Origin: JAAUTS01 sp038250235
GTDB taxonomy: Bacteria > Verrucomicrobiota > Verrucomicrobiia > Methylacidiphilales > JAAUTS01
DNA length: 64,000 nt
Assembly: GCA_038250235.1 (NCBI GenBank)
Contig: JBBSCO010000004.1
Span: 23,649 to 87,648, forward strand
Direction of reading: 5' to 3'
Shown: positions 51,897 to 60,398 of the stretch, piece after piece
Numbering within the stretch: the stretch's first letter is position 1
How the letters are laid out: each line of letters opens with the position of its first letter
Notes under the pieces: generated by a model
Databases searched by the model: none
What the model saw: the letters and a program-made list of their open reading frames with translations, nothing else
What the model was told of the DNA's origin: nothing
Translations under genes and position numbers: made by a program

Positions 51897-53467
51897 CTTG
51901 GAGAGATGTCTTTATGCAGAAAGACCACACCATGGGGGAACTCTTGGGCACGGTTATAAAGGATACGGAGATCAGCTCCGTCGTAGTGATCTTTGGCACC
52001 GGGTGGGAGTAGGAGCGCGGCGAGATGGCCTTGTTCGATCTGCCCGCCCAAACCGCCCCCCTCAAATTGCCTGCCCCGCGATCGGTCACTCTCGTAATTG
52101 AAGGAGAGGATGTAAGACGGCGACTGGAGATTGAGCCAAGGAAGGTTGAGGCGGTAGTCGGCGGAGAAGCGCGGCTCGGGCAGATCTTGGAATACCTCCC
52201 ATTTTTCTGCGAGAATGCGGGCATCTGTGCGCAGCGAGATTTTGCCCCACCAACCGGCCATTAACCCTATCTGCATGAGGATGATGAGGGTAAGCGCCGT
52301 AGCAAAAACCGCTGCGCGTCTTGGGACGGCTTGATGCCAGACACAGGCGGCGCAGAGAACCAGATAAAGGGTGACGGGCATGAAGTAATTGAGTGCGGCT
52401 CCGTCTTTACCTGAAGCCAAGGCGTAGAGCGGCAGGGTAATAGCGGTGCCGATGGTGCCCAATAGAAGACTATCAGGAAGGGTTTTCCAGGCGCGGGCGC
52501 GCAGCGCGTCCCGTAGTAGGGGAACTAACCAAGGCAGCGGAATCAGCAGGGGTAGTAGGCGGCTGAGGGCGTGGGAGGAGTTGGTGAAAAAGAGAGAGGC
52601 GTTAAAAACATTGTTCAGGCCAGCATCGGTCAGGGCGGCGCGGTAGGCGGTTCCGCCCAGAACCAGGGTAAGAGTCCAGAGGCTGATGGTCAACAGACAG
52701 AAGAATCCGGAGGGTTTCCAACCTTGGCGCAGCCAGAGATATAGTGCCGCGACAGGAACCCCGCCGACAAAGGAAGGTTTCATCGACCAAGCCAGGTAAA
52801 GTGCGATTGCGCTTCCGATGGCCGCTATCCAATTTCTTTTGGACCCCCATTGCAGAAGGATGAAAATGGCGAGGGCTTCAAACGCAAGTGCGGGAACGTC
52901 TGGTCGGACCGTAATGGACCACCAAGCTGCTATCGGGCCGAAAAAAAGAAATAGGGCAAAGGCCCAGACCAGGGCAGAGGGAGCTTGCGGGCAAACACGG
53001 AGACGCAGAAAATACGCGACCAGAACGCTTCCGCCGATGGCAAAGGCGAGCGTGAGAAGGCGTCCTGCGGGGATCAAGGAACTCTCACCCCAGTGAGCCA
53101 TGACCGGGGCGGCCACGGCGGCATAGAGACCATAAAATCCCCAGTTGAAGTAAGCGGCATTGTAGGGCGGGGACGATGGGTCGGGATACATGGCTTGGCC
53201 CTGGACGACCCGCCAAATGTTGAACCAGCTTTCCTCCTCGCAGCCTGAGGTTACAGCGGTGCCGGGAGCGAGTGTGGTGGCAGTGAGAGCCGATACCAGG
53301 CGAAACGCTAGAATCAAAAGCAGAAGCGTGGAGGCACTCCAAGCCAGCCATGACAATTTTTGGTAATGGTTGACTTCAGGTTTTAGGGACAGCGGGTTCA
53401 AAGATGAAACGGATGAGTGGTTGATTGTAGGGTGAGCTTTTTCACCGACCGCGTAGGCTGTGGGCAC
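51893..53467 (-). CDS. GT-C membrane glycosyltransferase, GT39/PMT-like
   Basis: A 524-residue protein with about 11 hydrophobic helices and a C-terminal soluble part (residues 430-524). The first luminal loop carries acidic SGCEEESWFNIW, in the place of the catalytic acids of PMT/ArnT-type enzymes that use polyprenyl-phosphate sugars. The GTG at 53467 is the assumed start. Translation could begin later, since the first 35 residues are polar and the first helix is near residue 38. It may add side sugars in the periplasm. Confidence 0.7.
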   Translation of the reverse strand: MPTAYAVGEKAHPTINHSSVSSLNPLSLKPEVNHYQKLSWLAWSASTLLLLILAFRLVSALTATTLAPGTAVTSGCEEESWFNIWRVVQGQAMYPDPSSPPYNAAYFNWGFYGLYAAVAAPVMAHWGESSLIPAGRLLTLAFAIGGSVLVAYFLRLRVCPQAPSALVWAFALFLFFGPIAAWWSITVRPDVPALAFEALAIFILLQWGSKRNWIAAIGSAIALYLAWSMKPSFVGGVPVAALYLWLRQGWKPSGFFCLLTISLWTLTLVLGGTAYRAALTDAGLNNVFNASLFFTNSSHALSRLLPLLIPLPWLVPLLRDALRARAWKTLPDSLLLGTIGTAITLPLYALASGKDGAALNYFMPVTLYLVLCAACVWHQAVPRRAAVFATALTLIILMQIGLMAGWWGKISLRTDARILAEKWEVFQDLPEPRFSADYRLNLPWLNLQSPSYILSFNYESDRSRGRQFEGGGLGGQIEQGHLAALLLPPGAKDHYDGADLRILYNRAQEFPHGVVFLHKDISPR

Positions 53468-53564
53468 GGCGTGAGGATTTCCAGCCTGCCGCCGGGGGTC
53501 GGACGAGTAGGCGCAGCAAAAGGGTAACGATGTTCAGGCCAAAGCGGCGAATTTTTTGAGCCAT
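53442..53564 (-). CDS. Possible 40-residue basic peptide between two glycan genes
   Basis: An ATG at 53564, inside the end of the carbamoyltransferase gene but in another frame, opens MAQKIRRFGLNIVTLLLRLL. The peptide has one hydrophobic stretch and ends with a basic tail (SSRRAHSLRGR). It overlaps the next gene's likely start. No homologue is known to me. It could be a chance frame. Confidence 0.22.
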   Translation of the reverse strand: MAQKIRRFGLNIVTLLLRLLVRPPAAGWKSSRRAHSLRGR

Positions 53565-55315
53565 AGCAGTTTTTCTTCCCTGTTTTTTTCAAAAGGGTTG
53601 CGGAAGACCTCGTCGTTGATCACGAGGAGATCGATGTCAGTATTGACGAAGCAGTCCCAACCTTCGGCGGCGGTGCGGACGATGGGTTGGCCGGCAACGT
53701 TGAAGGAGGTGTTGATTAGAATCGGCACACCGGTGATAGCGTGAAAGGCGGTGATGAAGCGGTGAAAATCGGGATGAATCTCAGGGCGGATTGTTTGTAG
53801 GCGGGCAGAGAAATCCACGTGGATGACGCTCGGGATGGAGCAGCGGGGGAAGTCGAGTTGCTCGCGTAGCGACGTGAAATTTTCGGGCAACGGCGTGCGC
53901 AGTTCCGGTCTGAGATAGGCGGTGTAGTTCATGTAATCGGATTCCGCATCCGAATCAAACCAGTCACTGACATGTTCGGCCAAAATGGCTGGGGCAAAGG
54001 GTCGGAAGGATTCGCGGAACTTTACGGCAAGGTTGAGGCGGGATTGCATGCCGGGGGCGCGGGGGTCGGCGAAGATGGAACGCGCTCCCAGCGCCCTAGC
54101 ACCGAGTTCCATACCGCCCCGCACGACGGCCACAATTTTGCCCGCGGCAAGTTCGCCCGCGACGAACTGGTGGAGGTCATCGCCGTGGTCGACTTGCCAT
54201 TTTTGGGCCTGCGCAGGAACTTGCCCGGGATGACTCCCCAGGTAAAATCCGCGCGTATTAATTTTAAAAGGTTCTCCTTTATGTCGTTCTCTCTCCAGCA
54301 AAAGGGCTGCCCCGAGGCCGGATCCCATATCTCCGCCTACTGGTGAGTTAAAAACGTAGGAAAAAATATTCTCTGAGCGAAGCTTACCGGCTGCCACGCA
54401 GTTTTGGGCACATCCTCCGCAAAATAACAAGTTGGACTCACTCGTTTCGATCCTTAAAAAGTGAGCCATCTTAAAAATTTCCTGCTCAAAGACTGCCTGT
54501 AAGGAGGCTGCCACATCGATATGCGTCTGATTGAGGGCGCTGGACTTTTCACGTGCCTCAAAGCCGGTCAACCCTCTCACCCACGAAAAAGCGTCGAGAA
54601 TGGAAGCCTCAGTGAAACGAATTTCCTTTTTCAGGCGAAATCCGCCGCGGTCGTCACTTGTAAAGAGTCGGGATAATTCGGAAACGAAGCGCGGCGTGCC
54701 ATAGGGTGCCAGACCCATGACCTTGTATTCGGATCCGAAGGAAACGAAACCAAGGAAATAGGTGATAAGGGTGTAGAACATTCCGAGCCCGTTTTCATAG
54801 GGCTGTTCCCAAAGGATTTTCAGTTCACCGTCGCTGATCACCCCGGCACTTGCGGAGTAGTCCTCTCCCTTGCCGTCCACGCAGAGGAAGGCCGCACGTT
54901 TGAAGGGGGAGGTGTGGAATGCTCCGGCCACATGACTGAGGTGATGCCAGGCATAATGAAATCGTGCGTTGGGAAAAAGTCTCCGTGCCGGCTGGGTATA
55001 GAGACCGCCCCATGATTCAGGCAGGACGTGGCCGAGAAGGCGGGTGAAGGCATGGCCCGGGAGACCAGAGGAATCGAAAAGGAGACTTTGAATATTTTTT
55101 TCTGCAAAGACGATATCGGTGACGGATTGTGGAGAGAGACTGGCTTGAGCTAAGCAATCCATAATGGCACGTTGCGGAAAAGCTCCATCATGTTTAATGC
55201 GAGTAAACCGTTCCTCTTGGGAAGAGGAAATAATAACGCCCTCTACGAGCAGGGCAGCGTTGGCGTCGTGGCCGAGGATGCCGCCAATGCCGAGGGTGAT
55301 GGAGGGAGTGCGCAT
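53534..55315 (-). CDS. NodU/CmcH-type carbamoyltransferase
   Basis: A 593-residue enzyme. N-terminal ITLGIGGILGHDANAALL and EERFTRIKHDG form the Kae1-like fold. Other motifs are HHLSHVAGAF, LFCGGCAQNC, VRGGMELGARALGARSIFAD and PILINTSFNVAGQPIV. It transfers a carbamoyl group from carbamoyl phosphate via carbamoyl-AMP to a hydroxyl, here likely a sugar of the glycan. Length and both domains are typical. It is downstream of a class I methyltransferase by eight bases. Confidence 0.92.
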   Translation of the reverse strand: MRTPSITLGIGGILGHDANAALLVEGVIISSSQEERFTRIKHDGAFPQRAIMDCLAQASLSPQSVTDIVFAEKNIQSLLFDSSGLPGHAFTRLLGHVLPESWGGLYTQPARRLFPNARFHYAWHHLSHVAGAFHTSPFKRAAFLCVDGKGEDYSASAGVISDGELKILWEQPYENGLGMFYTLITYFLGFVSFGSEYKVMGLAPYGTPRFVSELSRLFTSDDRGGFRLKKEIRFTEASILDAFSWVRGLTGFEAREKSSALNQTHIDVAASLQAVFEQEIFKMAHFLRIETSESNLLFCGGCAQNCVAAGKLRSENIFSYVFNSPVGGDMGSGLGAALLLERERHKGEPFKINTRGFYLGSHPGQVPAQAQKWQVDHGDDLHQFVAGELAAGKIVAVVRGGMELGARALGARSIFADPRAPGMQSRLNLAVKFRESFRPFAPAILAEHVSDWFDSDAESDYMNYTAYLRPELRTPLPENFTSLREQLDFPRCSIPSVIHVDFSARLQTIRPEIHPDFHRFITAFHAITGVPILINTSFNVAGQPIVRTAAEGWDCFVNTDIDLLVINDEVFRNPFEKNREEKLLWLKKFAALA

Positions 55316-55323
55316 GGGAAAGG

Positions 55324-56067
55324 TCAGGCGGTGATTTGCTTGTCCGCCACGAGGTGGTAGCCGAAGCAGAGGAACTCCTCCGAGCGACGGTCGGTGCGAC
55401 GGAGGGCGCCGAGGGAGCGCAGAAGCAGAACCAGAGCCAGGTGGGTGGTCGCCCCGATTGTGCGTCCGGCATAGGTTCCTGCCATAACGGGTAGGCGGCG
55501 CAGTTCCTGAGCCAGGTAGGAAAAGTAGTCGCCGTTGGCAGTGAGGGAAACCAGCGTCAGGCCGCTGCGGGGCAGGTGGTGTTCATAGAAATAGCGGGTG
55601 AAGCCGGTGTGGAAATGATAGGGCGCAAAGTGGGATGCGCTGCAAAAGGGTGCCGTGAGAATAAGTCGTCCGCCGGGGCGCAGAAGACGGGACAACTCGT
55701 GCAGGGCGCGGATGGGATCGGGAACGTGCTCCATGACTTCCGTGCACAACACGGCGTCGAACGCGCCGTCCGGTTCGGGGATCGCGAGGATATCGCAGAC
55801 GTGGTCGAGCCGACCGTAGTCGAAGGTGCTGGTCTGCTGCCCTGTGCGATTACCCGCGCCATCGTAGGCACCGAAATCCTGGGAGACGTAGCGCAGGTGG
55901 CCGCAGAATTTTCGGTAGGGTTGCTCGCCGGCTCCCGCGCCGAGCAGGCGTGAGCCGGCGGGAAGTGCACTCAAGGTGGCAGCGACCCAGGCGTCGCGTG
56001 CGAACGCGTTGTCCAAACCGACGTTCGGACGGAAACTGAGAAGCGTGGATTTTAGTTTTTTCAGCAT
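55324..56067 (-). CDS. SAM-dependent methyltransferase, type 11
   Basis: A 247-residue protein. Motif I is altered to SRLLGAGAGEQPYR where DxGxGxG is usual, so the first Asp is missing (LLGAGAG). Motif II includes RYVSQDFGAYDG. EVMEHVPDPIRALHELSRLL and RPGGRLILTAPF are typical of the family. Some proteins of this group retain activity with such a motif. It overlaps the GT4 stop by seven bases. The target is probably a lipid-linked or secreted sugar. Confidence 0.85.
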   Translation of the reverse strand: MLKKLKSTLLSFRPNVGLDNAFARDAWVAATLSALPAGSRLLGAGAGEQPYRKFCGHLRYVSQDFGAYDGAGNRTGQQTSTFDYGRLDHVCDILAIPEPDGAFDAVLCTEVMEHVPDPIRALHELSRLLRPGGRLILTAPFCSASHFAPYHFHTGFTRYFYEHHLPRSGLTLVSLTANGDYFSYLAQELRRLPVMAGTYAGRTIGATTHLALVLLLRSLGALRRTDRRSEEFLCFGYHLVADKQITA

Positions 56068-57200
56068 TGGGAGGTTTGCGCCAAGGCAAGCAGTTGACGT
56101 TCGGGCTCAGAGGGATGTCGTTCGATGAAGATACGGCGCGCGGCGGCACCATACATCGGCCAGCGGTGAAATTCGTCCAGCGCTGTGCGCAGCGTGTCCG
56201 CGAGCGCTTCTGGCGAACCGGGGGGGCAAAGGTAGCCGTTCACGCCGGGCTCGATCCAGTCGCGTGCGCCGCCGCTTTCGGTGGTGAGCACGGGCCGGCC
56301 GCAGGCCATGGCCTCCAGCAGGGCGAGCGCGCAGCCTTCCCTTCGCGAAGGCAGCAATAGCAGATGGTGGGTGAACCACAGGCTGTGTATATCGCGGGAG
56401 TAACCAGCAAACTCGACCCGGGTTTCCACGCCGAGGGAAGCGGCTTCGGCGCGCAGGGTGGTCTCGTCGGGTCCGCTCCCGAAGAGATCCACCCGCCAGT
56501 CGCCGCTTGGGCCCAGCCGGGCCAGCGCCTGGAGTAGGATGTCCAAGCCCTTGGGATCCGCCTCGAGGCGGGCGACCACGGCGAGGCGCGGAGCGGTTTC
56601 GATTGGCCAGGCGGGTGGCTGGCTGGCTGGTAGTTCCACCGGGTTGGGCACCACGATGGCGCGGGGCACAGGCGCGCTGCATTGCCGGCCGGCGAGGTCG
56701 CGGTTGTGGGTCGAGACAAAGACGGTCGCCCGGGCGCGTTCGAAAAAAGCACGGGCGGGTGCCTGGGATTCCGGCGCAACGACGTCGCGGTCGTCGTTCG
56801 ACTGGCAGACCGGGATACAGGAGCAGGCAGTCTCTTCCAGCCACTGCACCAGCCCGTCCTCGCTAAGGAAGTCCCATACGCCCCCTTGGCAAAGGAAAAG
56901 CACGTCGGGGGCGAAGGCATCAAGCACGCCGGTGAGGGAGCCCCGGGAGCGTAGCACGCGGCCTAGCCGGTGCCGCCAGAGCTCGCGGCGGCCGCGGTGA
57001 TGCGTGAATCCGGTGCGAAGGTGGATGCGCGCTCCCGCCGCGCGCAGGGCGGAGATGCGCGGGTGCGAGGCCACGCTCGGGCTTACGGCGATGAGAATCT
57101 GGTGGCCTTGGGCCAAGGCGCGCTCCGCCGCTCTTGTCCAAAGCGCATCCGCCCCTCCCCAAGGGTAGGAAAGAATCGTGGATACGAAGGCGAGTTTCAT
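56061..57200 (-). CDS. Glycosyltransferase family 4
   Basis: The ATG at 57200 gives 379 residues and overlaps the previous stop (ATGA). N-terminal KLAFVSTILSYPWGGADALW fits the family, with RLAVVARLEADPKGLDILLQ in the donor domain and EX7E in SRREGCALALLEAMACGRP. The base composition is very GC-rich compared with the fucosyltransferase just upstream. It acts on the glycan repeat. Confidence 0.9.
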   Translation of the reverse strand: MKLAFVSTILSYPWGGADALWTRAAERALAQGHQILIAVSPSVASHPRISALRAAGARIHLRTGFTHHRGRRELWRHRLGRVLRSRGSLTGVLDAFAPDVLFLCQGGVWDFLSEDGLVQWLEETACSCIPVCQSNDDRDVVAPESQAPARAFFERARATVFVSTHNRDLAGRQCSAPVPRAIVVPNPVELPASQPPAWPIETAPRLAVVARLEADPKGLDILLQALARLGPSGDWRVDLFGSGPDETTLRAEAASLGVETRVEFAGYSRDIHSLWFTHHLLLLPSRREGCALALLEAMACGRPVLTTESGGARDWIEPGVNGYLCPPGSPEALADTLRTALDEFHRWPMYGAAARRIFIERHPSEPERQLLALAQTSQC

Positions 57201-58120
57201 GGGGCGCGAGGCAGACGTATCCAAGAAGTGGGCACGATATCGGCGCCATTGTGCTTGCTTCCGGCAAACCAAGGTTCGGGTGCGATCACGAGTTTATCTG
57301 GAGATGGATTCAACCAAGCAGCCCACCATGAGAAGGTGCTGTTGGCTATGGCAATGTGGTCGCAGAGCGACATGAGGCGGATCTTGTCCCACGGGTGCCA
57401 CGGGGCTACGCAGTGGACAAATTCATGAGGCACCTCCAGTTTAAGCTCACTTGCAACGGTCTCAATACAATCAGAAAAAATATACACTTGCGCACTGGGA
57501 CTTTTTTCTGACAGGCGGGCAAGTGCTTGGTGATAATAAGCGAGGTTGAGGGAACCTAGTTCACGAGCGAAGCTTGGATTGCTAATGTAATCACCTCTGC
57601 GGAAATGAAGGGCGATGGAGGGGGCTGAGACAATACGTGCTGCCACAGCCTGCACTTCAAACGTGGGGGGATAACGAAGAGAAAAATGTTTGCGCAGCAG
57701 GTTGGTGGAGGGCAGAAAAAAACGTTCTGACTGGAACATGCCATCAAGATACGTGTTATTAGGTAAGTTTAGAAAGTCATCTTGAGTTATGTGGGGTGTT
57801 TCAATATACCAGTGACCGTTTGTTGGGTAAAGCTTGGCTAATTGATAGAGTCGCAGCTTTTTTGCTAAAGCCGCAGCTAAGCGTTCGCTGCGCGTTAGTT
57901 GCACGCCACGGCATCGAATGATTTCCTCTTCTGTCGCAAACTGTTCGGTGATGTTAAAACAAGAAAGAGCGTAACGATTATGCGCTGCGTGTTCTGGATA
58001 TTCTTGGAACCATGAGACATCCAGTTTAAGAACGGTGCGGCGAGCCTCGGCGAGAGCAAGCCCAGCGGCGTATTGAAACATCTGGTTGCCCAGGCCGCCG
58101 AGGAGTCGGGTGATGATCAT
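57197..58120 (-). CDS. Alpha-1,2-fucosyltransferase-like GT11 enzyme
   Basis: A 307-residue enzyme. IITRLLGGLGNQMFQYAAGL (residues 2-21) and the GDP-binding HFRRGDY (172-178) are GT11 hallmarks, with NSTFSWWAAWL near residue 260. GT11 enzymes transfer fucose from GDP-fucose, usually in alpha-1,2 linkage. The sequence is visibly less GC-rich than the GT4 gene on its downstream side, suggesting a separate origin. It overlaps that gene by ATGA. Confidence 0.92.
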   Translation of the reverse strand: MIITRLLGGLGNQMFQYAAGLALAEARRTVLKLDVSWFQEYPEHAAHNRYALSCFNITEQFATEEEIIRCRGVQLTRSERLAAALAKKLRLYQLAKLYPTNGHWYIETPHITQDDFLNLPNNTYLDGMFQSERFFLPSTNLLRKHFSLRYPPTFEVQAVAARIVSAPSIALHFRRGDYISNPSFARELGSLNLAYYHQALARLSEKSPSAQVYIFSDCIETVASELKLEVPHEFVHCVAPWHPWDKIRLMSLCDHIAIANSTFSWWAAWLNPSPDKLVIAPEPWFAGSKHNGADIVPTSWIRLPRAP

Positions 58121-58135
58121 AGTTTAAAGAGATAC

Positions 58136-58876
58136 TTAGGTTGGTAAATAGAGGGTAGTGTCTGGGCCCTCGGTAACGCATTCATACCCATACATCCGTG
58201 CTTTTTGAATTATGGAAAAATGTTGCTCCGCCGGGGCGCAGCCGTTCTCGAACTGGATAATGCGGGGAAGATGTTTTTCCCAATTCCACAGGTCCAAAAG
58301 AGGAATATCGTAACCTTCAGTATCCATGACAAGAAGATCAAGGCTGTCGAGGGAATGCTGAGTGTGCAGATCATTCCAAGTGAGGCAGCGGACAGTTTCC
58401 TGACCGACTGCATCTGCGGGGAGACCAAGTTCCTGCCTGGCGGTCTCGATACGTGTGAGGTCGAGGGTGGCAAGTCCATGAGCCCAGTCGGGCAGGCCGA
58501 CCGTGTGAGGCTGGATAAAATACAGGGTGCGATCGACGGATGTCGGGGCAATAGCTGCCCGTAATAGTTGAATGCGGGGATTTCCTGAATACTTTACTTC
58601 CAGAGCACGGATGAAGACGTCCCGAGGTTCTACAAGCGTGCCGCTCCAATCATATGAGTGGATTAATGAGACCAGAGGGTCTGTCCTTGAGCCATCGTTG
58701 GCACCAATTTGTAGAAACCGCAGTCCACGTAAATCGCGGAAAGCGCGGTGCAGGGCATACTTCAGTCCAGAGTCCGGCGGTAGATTAAAATAGCGGGAAA
58801 AAGGATGGCTCTTTTTGTGGAGCATTAGGCCACAACTTAAAACAGCACGGCGAACCATGGCGGAAAGTCTGATCAT
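58136..58876 (-). CDS. FkbM-family methyltransferase
   Basis: The ATG at 58876 gives 246 residues; it overlaps the previous stop (ATGA). SAM motif LRFLQIGANDGSRTDPLVSL, GTLVEPRDVFIRAL, and the FkbM signature LVMDTEGYDIPLLDLW with RIIQFENG. It differs from the classic version in having MDTEG, typical of a subgroup. It would methylate a sugar hydroxyl. Confidence 0.88.
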   Translation of the reverse strand: MIRLSAMVRRAVLSCGLMLHKKSHPFSRYFNLPPDSGLKYALHRAFRDLRGLRFLQIGANDGSRTDPLVSLIHSYDWSGTLVEPRDVFIRALEVKYSGNPRIQLLRAAIAPTSVDRTLYFIQPHTVGLPDWAHGLATLDLTRIETARQELGLPADAVGQETVRCLTWNDLHTQHSLDSLDLLVMDTEGYDIPLLDLWNWEKHLPRIIQFENGCAPAEQHFSIIQKARMYGYECVTEGPDTTLYLPT

Positions 58877-59703
58877 TTTCGGAAAAAACCGAGCCCGCTG
58901 TTTTTCCACGCGCCTAGGACGAAGCGCGCTTGCGCTAGCCACCGAACGATGGTGATACGAAGGAGCCATGGCCACACTCTGGGGTTGCGTAGATTGACGT
59001 AGAATTGGTCGCCCTCGGAAGTCCGTGAAATCTCAAAAGCCAGCGAGAATCCGTGCCGGCCCATGAACTCCTGCACTTGGCCGCGAAGAGGTTGGCCTGA
59101 ATAAAGGGCTTCGTCGGCTACCTCCAGCCAAAGGGCGGTGATGTCCCGAAGTTTGGGCCCCGCGCCTTCGAGGACCATTATTTCCGCTCCCTGCACGTCC
59201 ATGTGGATAAAGTCGAGGCGGCGGATGCTCCGTTCCCGGCAAAAGTGGTCGAGGGTGGTGGTGGGCACAGTGATGGCTTCCTGAAACTTAATCCAGCCAT
59301 GCATGGAACCCGTCTGAGAGGGGGGAAGTAGTGAATTGGATTTATTGCCATAGTTCCAATTATCTCCGATGAAAGGCTGTTCGGGCGTGCCGGAGGAGAT
59401 GTGGAACGTAGCCGCGCCGATGGAGTTAGAGAGGGCCAGAGGAACCAATTCTGCTGTTTGAATTTTGTATTTACAGAAATTGAGTTGAATAAGCTGCTGA
59501 TTGGAAGGAAGAGGCTCGAAGGAAAAGATGCGGGCATAGGGAAAGCGTCGGGCGTAGCGGATTGAGTCCTCACCTTCGCAAGCACCGATGTCCAGAATAA
59601 CCAGTTTAGCGTTTCTGGGAAACAAGGAGCTAAGCGCGACTTCCTGCTCCGGTAGCTGGGAGAGGTAGGCGTCCAGATCAGGTGGCATTGGTGAAGTTAT
59701 CAT
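58873..59703 (-). CDS. FkbM-family methyltransferase
   Basis: A 276-residue protein with SAM motif LVILDIGACEGEDSIRYA, IFSFEPLPSNQQLIQ and the FkbM signature FIHMDVQGAEIMVLEGAG, then ALWLEVADEAL. A C-terminal hydrophobic stretch (VWPWLLRITIVRWLAQARFV) may bind the membrane. It overlaps its neighbours on both sides by ATGA. Confidence 0.9.
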   Translation of the reverse strand: MITSPMPPDLDAYLSQLPEQEVALSSLFPRNAKLVILDIGACEGEDSIRYARRFPYARIFSFEPLPSNQQLIQLNFCKYKIQTAELVPLALSNSIGAATFHISSGTPEQPFIGDNWNYGNKSNSLLPPSQTGSMHGWIKFQEAITVPTTTLDHFCRERSIRRLDFIHMDVQGAEIMVLEGAGPKLRDITALWLEVADEALYSGQPLRGQVQEFMGRHGFSLAFEISRTSEGDQFYVNLRNPRVWPWLLRITIVRWLAQARFVLGAWKNSGLGFFRK

Positions 59704-60398
59704 GTCTGTGCCAGCGCAGCGTAGCGTTTCATGAGCTCGTATTTATCGGAACAGCCTGGAAAGTGAACGATAAAATCACCGGGCTGATAGGGGTCTGGGT
59801 CCTCGGGAACGCCGGCGAAGGCATTGCAGATTCGATTGGGCACAATGTGGACGCGGGGCAGTGGACAGGTTTCCATCAGGTGGTTGACGGCCCGTTGCTC
59901 CCATGTTCCGTCATGGATAAAGGCTTTCTGCCGCCACACGGCTTCCAAGAAGAGGCGGGAGAAAATGCAGGACCGGAAAAGCATCTGGCCGGTGTTGATG
60001 TGGCGGTAGGGCGTGCTGGCCTCGGTGAGCAGGATGTCCGAGCCTGGCTGCAAGAGATTTTCCAGGCGGATCTCCGGATTCATGATGAGAGAATCGGCAT
60101 CACTCCAAAAGACCCAGCGGTGCTGCCGCAGAGCCTCTTGGATAAAACGAATCTTTGACCAGGGAGGAGGGCGGGAGGCATCAAAACCTTCTCTGATAGC
60201 TCGAAAATGGTAGCCATGTTTGCGGGAGTAGGTGGATTTGTTTTCCGCAGATAAAAGGGCGTATTTCTCGATGTCCGGCGTCCATGCGGTAAGAATGAGA
60301 AAATCCGATGGGCGTGCCTGCTGGGCTTTTAGAAGTCTGCCGCTTAACGAGAGCCATGCCGTGATATGAAATGCGAAGAATATGAGTAGACGTTTCAT
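59700..60398 (-). CDS. GT34-like (galactosyl/xylosyl) transferase
   Basis: A 232-residue protein with an N-terminal hydrophobic stretch (residues 4-20). WSKIRFIQEALRQHRWVFWS followed by DADSLIMNP has the DxD of GMA12/MNN10-type transferases. RHINTGQMLFRS and DGTWEQRAVNHLM are later conserved regions, and DFIVHFPG is near the C-terminus. The fold transfers galactose or xylose from UDP or GDP donors. Such genes are more often eukaryotic; bacterial members occur in EPS loci. Confidence 0.78.
   Translation of the reverse strand: MKRLLIFFAFHITAWLSLSGRLLKAQQARPSDFLILTAWTPDIEKYALLSAENKSTYSRKHGYHFRAIREGFDASRPPPWSKIRFIQEALRQHRWVFWSDADSLIMNPEIRLENLLQPGSDILLTEASTPYRHINTGQMLFRSCIFSRLFLEAVWRQKAFIHDGTWEQRAVNHLMETCPLPRVHIVPNRICNAFAGVPEDPDPYQPGDFIVHFPGCSDKYELMKRYAALAQT

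Noticed and set aside
53442..53564. DUF5989-type small partner of the carbamoyltransferase
   Set aside because: The peptide lacks the length and pattern I recall for that family; kept only as a low-confidence frame.
56107..56844. Long arginine-rich frames overlapping the GT4 gene at 56061
   Set aside because: They are by-products of the very high GC content; only one frame has glycosyltransferase motifs.
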